In this document: one piece after another, positions 32,297 through 38,352 of the stretch
Position numbering within the stretch: position 1 is the stretch's first letter
Layout of the letters: each line of letters starts with the position of its first letter
From: Lysobacterales bacterium
GTDB taxonomy: Bacteria; Pseudomonadota; Gammaproteobacteria; Xanthomonadales; Marinicellaceae
NCBI GenBank assembly: GCA_027067055.1
Contig: JAMOMK010000074.1
Span: forward strand, 1 to 38,352
Direction: 5' to 3'
DNA length: 38,352 bases
The notes under the pieces: generated by a model
What the model saw: only the letters and a program-made list of their open reading frames with translations
Told to the model about the DNA's origin: nothing
Databases searched by the model: none
Made by a program: the position numbers and the translations under genes

Positions 32297-33337
32297 ATGA
32301 AAGCAAATGAGATCAATCAAATCTTACAACAGATAACAAAACAACCCAATCAATCTTCCAAAACCCTGTATGAAAGTTTAGCAATAGGAATAAGTTATGC
32401 CACTTTCAAACGGCGTATAAAGGCGCTATTAGATAAAAATTTGATTGAAGCAACGGGAAAAGGAAGAGCAACAACCTATCATGTTTCTCCTACCCAATGT
32501 TTGTTCTTACCGATAGATATTGACAGTTATTTTGATAATGAAATTGATGAAAGACAGGTTAAAGAAAATTTTAATTTTGAGTTGATTTCTAATGTGTTGT
32601 CTAGTGTTAGTTTGTTCAATAAAGATGAATTGCAAAATTTAGATGACTTGCAAAAACAATTTCAGAAAAATATTGATGGATTGTCTCAAAACGAATACCA
32701 CAAAGAAATGGAGCGATTGGCTATCGATTTGTCTTGGAAATCATCGCAAATTGAAGGAAACACCTATTCATTATTGGAAACAGAACGGTTGTTAAAAGAA
32801 AAACAAACCGCAGAAGGAAAAAGCAAAGATGATGCCATCATGCTGCTCAACCATAAACAAGCTTTGGATTTTATCATCAACGATCCAAATTATATCACTC
32901 CATTAAGTATTGCACGGATTGAAGATATTCACAGTATTTTAATTAAAGAGTTAGGCGTGCAAAGAAATATTCGCAAACGACGTGTGGGTATTTCAGGCAC
33001 TAATTATCGCCCATTGGACAACGAATTTCAAATCAGAGAATCGCTGCAACAGATGTGCAAGCTGGTAAACAACAAAGAAAATATTTTTGAAAAAGCATTA
33101 TTGGTTTTATTATTAATTTCCTATATCCAAGCCTTTAATGATGGCAACAAACGCACCGCAAGAATCATCAGTAATGCCGTTTTAATCAGCCACAATTATT
33201 GCCCAATATCTTTTCGTACAGTTAATTCAATTGATTATAAAAAAGCCATGTTGTTGTTTTATGAACAAAACAACCTCACGGCATTTAAAGATATTTTTAT
33301 ACAACAATTTGAATTTGCAGTGAAGACTTATTTTTAA
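32297..33337 (+). CDS. Fic-fold protein with winged-helix-like N-terminus; catalytic His replaced by Gln
   Basis: The 346-residue protein has an N-terminal helix-turn-helix-like domain (NQSSKTLYESLAIGISYATF then KRRIKALLDKNLIEATGKGR, residues about 18-57). A helical region follows, then a class II inhibitory motif SSQIEGN (Ser 149, Glu 153, Gly 154). The Fic core reads YIQAFNDGNKRTARI: position 278 is Gln (codon CAA) where the catalytic His is normally found, while the following F-x-D-G-N-K-R loop is intact. AMP transfer is therefore doubtful, although Fic-fold proteins with Gln here do exist in families with other or unknown activity. The stop codon overlaps the left end of a palindrome (33336-33398). 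It is bracketed by direct repeats with the NUDIX gene, suggesting recent acquisition. Confidence 0.88.
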   Translation: MKANEINQILQQITKQPNQSSKTLYESLAIGISYATFKRRIKALLDKNLIEATGKGRATTYHVSPTQCLFLPIDIDSYFDNEIDERQVKENFNFELISNVLSSVSLFNKDELQNLDDLQKQFQKNIDGLSQNEYHKEMERLAIDLSWKSSQIEGNTYSLLETERLLKEKQTAEGKSKDDAIMLLNHKQALDFIINDPNYITPLSIARIEDIHSILIKELGVQRNIRKRRVGISGTNYRPLDNEFQIRESLQQMCKLVNNKENIFEKALLVLLLISYIQAFNDGNKRTARIISNAVLISHNYCPISFRTVNSIDYKKAMLLFYEQNNLTAFKDIFIQQFEFAVKTYF

Positions 33338-33398
33338 CGTTAAGTGTATGACATCGTAGTCTGGCGATAGCCGACTATGATGTCATACACATTGTTAT
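33336..33398. repeat. Long imperfect palindrome between the Fic and NUDIX genes
   Basis: An 18-bp stem (33344-33361 with 33373-33390, one G-T pair) has an 11-base loop TGGCGATAGCC. AAC lies at 33336-33338 and GTTAT at 33394-33398 just outside the stem. The Fic stop codon lies in the left AAC box. The shape resembles an integron attC site, but the outer boxes fit the consensus (RYYYAAC/GTTRRRY) only in part. It may also act as a terminator for the two converging genes. Confidence 0.6.
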
Positions 33399-33436
33399 GA
33401 TTTGTATTTAATTTTTCTTCTTTTTTGTTTACATTT

Positions 33437-34009
33437 TTACTTTCGATTTTTTGAACTAAACAATGGATAAAATTCCTCCATTATTTTATAACTCCATTTA
33501 TTATTTTCCCTTATGGCACTAATAGAACCACCCCAAACTACATTGGGGTTGTCATGAGTCTGTTTTATAAATAATCTTGTTGATTCGAAAGGAATAATAG
33601 AAAGTGCCTCCTCTATTGGGAGCCATTTTATTTCATCAATTTCGAAAGGTTGATTTTCTGGAAAATGTACTTTACCGTCAAGGTGTTTACAATGATAAAT
33701 ATTTCGAATTAGCATTTCTCTTGTTTCACCAATTTCACGTCTCATTGAAAATATTCCTTTTAATTCAGGGTTTGATATTTTCATTCCATATGTTGATGCA
33801 ATGCCATGAAGTCCCTCTTTAATAAATTGAATACTATCTTGATAAAAACCAGGAGTCAACCACATTTCAGAATTCTTTACTTTAACAAGCATGATTTCAT
33901 TATCAGAGTTATAGACTATTAATCTGTGAAAAATTGAAGTGTTTGAATTGCCTTGTGCAAGGCTTGGTTGACTGATTAATAATAGTAGTAATATAATTAA
34001 ATTTTTCAT
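33437..34009 (-). CDS. Exported NUDIX-fold protein with degenerate NUDIX box
   Basis: The 190-residue protein has a signal peptide (MKNLIILLLLLISQPSLAQ). A NUDIX-like fold follows: FHRLIVYNSDNEIMLVKVKN, WLTPGFYQDSIQFIKEGLHG, IASTYGMKISNPELKGIFSM, and EIDEIKWLPIEEALSIIPFE. In the NUDIX box (G-x5-E-x7-REUxEExGU) the residues that should bind the metal (REUxEE) read HGIAST, so pyrophosphohydrolase activity is unlikely. An export signal is also unusual for NUDIX enzymes, most of which act on cytoplasmic nucleotides. It converges on the Fic gene. I am fairly sure of the fold and less sure of any function. Confidence 0.72.
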   Translation of the reverse strand: MKNLIILLLLLISQPSLAQGNSNTSIFHRLIVYNSDNEIMLVKVKNSEMWLTPGFYQDSIQFIKEGLHGIASTYGMKISNPELKGIFSMRREIGETREMLIRNIYHCKHLDGKVHFPENQPFEIDEIKWLPIEEALSIIPFESTRLFIKQTHDNPNVVWGGSISAIRENNKWSYKIMEEFYPLFSSKNRK

Positions 34010-34037
34010 TTCTTAAGTTTTCGATTTTTTTATAATA

Positions 34038-34199
34038 CATAACATACGCTCAATTACATATTCTACGGCTATATGTTATATTATTTTGTATATACTACTT
34101 AAAATATACTTTATTTAATGAAAAAGCAAGAAATCATTAGCAGATTTATAAAACAGGCTAATGGTTGAGAACTATTCTTAGGTAACGGTTAAAAACTAT
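34038..34199. repeat. Direct repeat of about 160 bp, right copy
   Basis: This is the partner of 31926-32093, in the same orientation. Its 5' end forms a palindrome from CATAAC (34038) to TATGTTAT (34079). It ends five bases before the double-hairpin repeat next to frmA. Confidence 0.82.
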
Positions 34200-34203
34200 C
34201 TAA

Positions 34204-34251
34204 GGGAATGGGCTTCAGCCCATTATTTTCATCGACTAAAGTCGATGCCCC
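34204..34251. repeat. Double-hairpin repeat, copy next to frmA
   Basis: Two perfect hairpins, AATGGGCT-TC-AGCCCATT and ATCGACT-AA-AGTCGAT, lie inside an outer GGG/CCC pairing. It is in the same orientation as the copy at 30500-30547, 12 bases from the frmA stop codon. Confidence 0.88.
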
Positions 34252-34263
34252 AGAATGAAGTAA

Positions 34264-35379
<1,116 letters not shown>

Positions 35380-35444
35380 TCAATTGTTGTGAAAAACTAA
35401 TAGTATATTTTATTTTACAGTTTTCGTAAAGCAATCCAAAAACT

Positions 35445-36329
35445 TTAAAAATCAACATTCACATAGTTGTCATTCAATACTTTTCTTAAATCAGCAGTTT
35501 TCCAATTGCGGTTGTAACGAACGATTTGGTCTAAAATTGCGGTGTGACCTCCGCCAAAAAGTACTATGATTTTTTTATCATTTTCATCGACAATTTTTTG
35601 AATGCTTGACCATATGAGTAAATTACGTTTATACCATTGCGAAACCATTGTTGCACCAGTTGTGTTTTCTAATCTACCTGCTTTGACTGATATTTCGTTA
35701 TAGAGCTCAATATTGGCAGCGACTTCTTCTGGTTTATTGCCATCAATATAAAGTTCTTCTAAACTCATCGTTGCCATTTTTTCACTCATATTTTTACTCA
35801 TTTCTTCAAGTGTTAAATTTAACTTTTCTTGCAAATCTTGCTGTTTCGCATCGCTTATGGATTTAATCATGGCTTCAAAATCCATTTCTACATTTGAATA
35901 ATCAACGCCATAGATTTTGCTGTGGCCTAGTTTTTTTGCTATACGAAACCCTAATTGAAATATTTCATTTTTACGATAGAAGTCATTCAATTTTTCATCA
36001 TCAAAATAAGTGCCATTAAGGTATTTTTGATAAAGTTTATCCAGTTTATCTTGCTCACTTAAATTCCACTCGACAAATATTTTTGATGGATTATATTTAA
36101 CTATTTTATCAGCTAATTTCTCTAATTGCTTTTGGCCATCATCTGTCATCACATCAAGCACATCATGTTTTACTGCATCAGCACCTGGATTATTGTAATG
36201 AAATGTGCCAAGTAAAAGAATTTCTTTGGCATCTGCTTTGTTTATACTTGTACCATTATGTTTGATATTTGTGGCACAAGAAGTGAGTAAATAAGTGAAT
36301 GTTATAAGTAATAAAGTTAAAGATTTCAT
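35445..36329 (-). CDS. DUF5694-like lipoprotein (TraB/TIKI-type fold)
   Basis: The 294-residue protein has a lipoprotein signal with lipobox LTSC. The family pattern is ILLLGTFHYNNPGADAVKHD near residue 36, FVEWNLSEQDKLDKLYQKYL, YGVDYSNVEMDFEAM, and the C-terminal KKIIVLFGGGHTAILDQIV. The paired TFH and GGGH motifs with acidic residues resemble the metal-dependent TraB/TIKI/EreA group. Activity of the bacterial lipoprotein members is not established, as far as I know. It converges on no gene and is divergent from the MerR-type regulator. Confidence 0.78.
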   Translation of the reverse strand: MKSLTLLLITFTYLLTSCATNIKHNGTSINKADAKEILLLGTFHYNNPGADAVKHDVLDVMTDDGQKQLEKLADKIVKYNPSKIFVEWNLSEQDKLDKLYQKYLNGTYFDDEKLNDFYRKNEIFQLGFRIAKKLGHSKIYGVDYSNVEMDFEAMIKSISDAKQQDLQEKLNLTLEEMSKNMSEKMATMSLEELYIDGNKPEEVAANIELYNEISVKAGRLENTTGATMVSQWYKRNLLIWSSIQKIVDENDKKIIVLFGGGHTAILDQIVRYNRNWKTADLRKVLNDNYVNVDF

Positions 36330-36400
36330 GTGTTTTCCTATGTGATTTACTCTAAGACGTATTGAATCTCAATAAGTTACAAAACAATTTAATTATACAT

Positions 36401-36431
36401 TTGACTCTATAGTATACTTTAGGGTTTAAAA
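36401..36431 (+). promoter_or_regulatory. MerR-type promoter and operator
   Basis: TTGACT (36401-36406) and TTAAAA (36426-36431) are separated by 19 bases, the extended spacing that MerR-family activators untwist. Between them lies the dyad ACTCTATAG-TATA-CTTTAGGGT (36404-36425; seven of nine positions symmetric). Transcription would start at about the ATG (36439), so the regulator's message may be leaderless. Confidence 0.72.
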
Positions 36432-36438
36432 TGGACTC

Positions 36439-36834
36439 ATGAAAATTGGTCAATTAGCAAAAAATGTCGATATAGACATTCAAACCCTCCGCTATTATGA
36501 GTCACAAGGCTTATTGAATGAACCTAATCGACTTGAAAATGGCTACCGTGATTATCCGATCGAATCCATACAACGCTTACAGTTTATTAAAAAAGCCAAG
36601 CTTGTGGGCTTTACCTTAAAAGAGATTAAAGAGTTGTTAGCAATCCAAGTAACCAAGGATGAACACACTTGCCAAGAAGTTAAAAACTTCACTCAGGTTA
36701 AACTGGATGAAATTAATCAAAAGATCAATGAATTGAGCGAAATCAAATCCGCTTTGCAAAAAATCCATACCTCTTGTTGTGGTGGTAATGAAACAGCAGC
36801 GCATTGTTCAATCTTGCAAGCCCTTGAGAATTAA
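36439..36834 (+). CDS. MerR-family metal-responsive regulator (ZntR/CadR-like)
   Basis: The 131-residue protein has the MerR helix-turn-helix MKIGQLAKNVDIDIQTLRYY with ESQGLL and NGYRDY. The dimerisation helix follows, with Cys in DEHTCQEVKNF. The C-terminal metal loop SCCGGNETAAHCSILQALE is of the ZntR/CadR/PbrR kind, so it probably senses Zn, Cd or Pb. It lies eight bases before a Cys-rich metal permease gene on the same strand and shares its promoter. No ribosome-binding site is seen before its ATG. Confidence 0.9.
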   Translation: MKIGQLAKNVDIDIQTLRYYESQGLLNEPNRLENGYRDYPIESIQRLQFIKKAKLVGFTLKEIKELLAIQVTKDEHTCQEVKNFTQVKLDEINQKINELSEIKSALQKIHTSCCGGNETAAHCSILQALEN

Positions 36835-36842
36835 TTAACGAG

Positions 36843-37967
36843 ATGGAATTAAACATGAAAGACTTTTTATACAATTTATACTACTTGGCGCTTGATGCTT
36901 CCTTTTGGTTGGTTATCGGTTTATTCATTGGCGGCTTGTTTAAAACACTCATTCCAACTGAGTTTTTACAACGGCATTTGAGCAGTGAAGGGTTTGGCTC
37001 TATTGTCAAAGCAGCTATTCTTGGTGCGCCTTTACCTTTATGTTCCTGCGGAGTGATTCCGGCAGCAATGGGTTTGCGAGAAGCAGGTGCTTCAAAATCA
37101 GCGACCACTTCTTTTTTAGTTTCAACACCTGAGACTGGTGTGGATTCAGTATTTATCACCTATGCTATGATGGGACCATTTATGGCTGTTGTTCGTCCTA
37201 TTACTGCTTTGGTCTCAGCTATAACTACAGGTGCTTTGGTTAGTTTATTTGATTATGAAGAAGGTGATAAAGCATTAGAAAAGCCACATAAACACGAAAG
37301 CAGCTCTTGTTGTTCGATTGAAAAAGAAGAGTCTGCGATTGAGGACTCTTGCTGCGCATCAAAACAAACACCACCTGAAGAAACTTCATGTTGCTCCTCT
37401 TCTCATGTAGAATCAAAAAATGAAGTGAGTTTATTTGCAAAAACAATCAATGGCGTTAAGTATGCTTTCACCGAGCTATTGGATAATATTGTTTTTTGGT
37501 TGGTTATTGGTTTGGTATTTGCAGCCATTGTTCAAACTTTTGTGCCGAGTGATACTTTAATTAAATACGGTTCTGGCTGGCTAGGGATGTTGGTGATGTT
37601 GCTTGTGGGTATTCCGATGTATGTTTGTGCCACTGCATCCACACCACTGGCTGCTGGATTTTTATTGGCAGGAATTTCCCCTGGTGCAGTGATTGTGTTT
37701 TTATTAGCAGGACCTGCGACTAATATGGCAACCTTAGGCATCATAACCAAACAAATGGGCAAGCGCACTATGTTGTTATATTTGGCTGGAATTATGTCAA
37801 CTGCATTAATCAGTGGCTTTATAGTCAATTATTTAGTTGGATTATGGCATATTGACTTAAGCAAACACTTAGAAATGAGTCATGGGCACATTCCTGAATG
37901 GTTGCAACTGACTTCATTTTTGTTATTATTTATTCTGAGCTTAAGGAAATTTCATTCTAAAAATTAA
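36843..37967 (+). CDS. SO_0444/ArsP-type metal efflux permease with Cys-rich central loop
   Basis: The 374-residue protein has two homologous membrane halves, each starting with a helix like ASFWLVIGLFIGGLFKTLIP or NIVFWLVIGLVFAAIVQTFV. Each half also has a core motif: GAPLPLCSCGVIPAAMGLRE in the first, and GIPMYVCATASTPLAAGFLL with LAGPATNMATLGI in the second. The loop joining them (near residues 145-200) contains three CC pairs (SSSCCS, DSCCAS, TSCCSS) plus His residues, suggesting metal capture in the cytoplasm. The family has been linked to Cu/Zn efflux; ArsP relatives export organoarsenicals. The start may instead be the ATG at 36855, which has GGA eight bases upstream. Confidence 0.87.
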   Translation: MELNMKDFLYNLYYLALDASFWLVIGLFIGGLFKTLIPTEFLQRHLSSEGFGSIVKAAILGAPLPLCSCGVIPAAMGLREAGASKSATTSFLVSTPETGVDSVFITYAMMGPFMAVVRPITALVSAITTGALVSLFDYEEGDKALEKPHKHESSSCCSIEKEESAIEDSCCASKQTPPEETSCCSSSHVESKNEVSLFAKTINGVKYAFTELLDNIVFWLVIGLVFAAIVQTFVPSDTLIKYGSGWLGMLVMLLVGIPMYVCATASTPLAAGFLLAGISPGAVIVFLLAGPATNMATLGIITKQMGKRTMLLYLAGIMSTALISGFIVNYLVGLWHIDLSKHLEMSHGHIPEWLQLTSFLLLFILSLRKFHSKN

Positions 37968-37968
37968 A

Positions 37969-38002
37969 AAAGGCATAACTGTGTAATTTCAATTATACCT
38001 TT
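37969..38002. terminator. Weak stem-loop between converging genes
   Basis: AAAGGCATAA (37969-37978) and TTATACCTTT (37993-38002) pair with one mismatch. A-rich and T-rich flanks are present. It would end the permease message and perhaps that of the repeat gene. Confidence 0.45.
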
Positions 38003-38036
38003 AACTTAATTTATTAATTCTCTTAAAACCTAAATT

Positions 38037-38352
38037 CTATATATCAAAATCTATTCCACTAGTTGGGTCTGATATTTTCTTTTTTGGCTTTGCTTCAGTC
38101 TTTGGTTTAGCTTCAGCTTTTGGCTCAGCTTCAGTCTTTGGCTTTGCTTCAGCTTTTGGCTTTGCTTCAATCTTTGGCTTTGCTTCAATCTTTGGCTTTG
38201 CTTCAACCTTTGGCTTTGCTTCAGTCTTTGGCTTTGCTTCAGTCTTTGGCTTTGCTTCAGTCTTTGGCTTTGCTTCAGTCTTTGGCTTTGCTTCAGTCTT
38301 TGGCTTTGCTTCAGTCTTTGGCTTTGCTTCAGTCTTTGGCTTTGCTTCAGTC
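38037..38352 (-). CDS. C-terminal end of a Lys/Pro/Glu-rich repeat protein (5' end outside window)
   Basis: The minus-strand frame shows 104 residues. They consist of TEAKPK hexapeptide repeats, ending in KKKISDPTSGIDFDI. Only the C-terminus is visible, so the family cannot be named. Lys/Ala/Pro repeats of this kind occur in histone H1-like proteins, in spacers of envelope proteins (TonB-like) and in tails of RNA-processing or division proteins. Each repeat is 18 bases, so copy-number change would alter length but not frame. Confidence 0.7.
   Translation of the reverse strand, partial: TEAKPKTEAKPKTEAKPKTEAKPKTEAKPKTEAKPKTEAKPKTEAKPKVEAKPKIEAKPKIEAKPKAEAKPKTEAEPKAEAKPKTEAKPKKKISDPTSGIDFDI
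38092..38352 (-). repeat. 18-base tandem repeat array, continuing past the window
   Basis: About fourteen units of TTTGGCTTTGCTTCAGTC (plus-strand reading) run to the window edge. Units nearest the stop codon differ by several bases; the last seven or so are identical, suggesting expansion at the distal side. Confidence 0.93.

Noticed and set aside
33336-33398. Firm call of an integron attC site
   Set aside because: The outer boxes match the consensus only in part and no integrase gene is in the window; kept only as a candidate.
38092-38352. CRISPR array
   Set aside because: The 18-base units are contiguous with no unique spacers and are in frame with a C-terminal coding sequence.

Overview
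The window is AT-rich DNA from what looks like a Gammaproteobacterium. The evidence is the clpS-clpA-infA-aat order, a DusA-type dihydrouridine synthase, an RtcB very close to the Escherichia coli protein, a FadL-type porin, a DegQ-type protease and a glutathione-dependent formaldehyde pathway. I cannot fix the genus from sequence alone. Most of the window is ordinary chromosome. The unusual content lies in small repeats, intergenic structures and a short accessory island.

Layout. Positions 1-2263 (minus) hold a probable three-gene unit: a secreted Cys-rich protein with a ten-copy pentanucleotide repeat in its coding start, a membrane-anchored protein of unknown function, and a Fic-domain protein cut by the window edge. 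A FadL-like porin follows at 2542-3999 (minus), then clpS-clpA (plus), infA and aat (minus), which together form the N-end-rule proteolysis block. Acetoacetyl-CoA synthetase (7911-9950) carries a translated palindromic repeat element. From 10029 to 12348 (minus) lie dusA and two zinc-ribbon membrane proteins. A YebC-family gene, a secreted Ig-like protein, a small exported protein, an RND efflux pump with its adaptor, and pyrF follow. A DegQ-like protease and an operon-like run (ankyrin protein, ECF sigma factor, short membrane protein resembling an anti-sigma factor) occupy 21505-25608. prmC and a secreted choice-of-anchor-like protein come next.

Positions 27318-29640 (minus) hold a lipoprotein rhodanese, a 56-residue basic protein whose coding region runs through a terminator hairpin, and rtcB. 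rtcB is preceded by a promoter, a ten-codon leader peptide and a terminator/antiterminator pair. The formaldehyde genes fghA (29645-30484) and frmA (34264-35373), commonly neighbours, are separated by about 3.7 kb. That stretch holds a serine hydrolase, a Fic protein lacking the catalytic His and a secreted NUDIX-fold protein lacking the NUDIX box. The stretch is bracketed by two copies of a structured repeat, and the Fic/NUDIX pair is bracketed again by a direct repeat of about 160 bp.

The last part holds a DUF5694-like lipoprotein, a MerR-type metal regulator with its operator, a Cys-rich SO_0444-type metal permease, and the 3' end of a gene made of 18-base repeats.

All functional calls come from reading the sequence and from family knowledge; no database or folding program was run.
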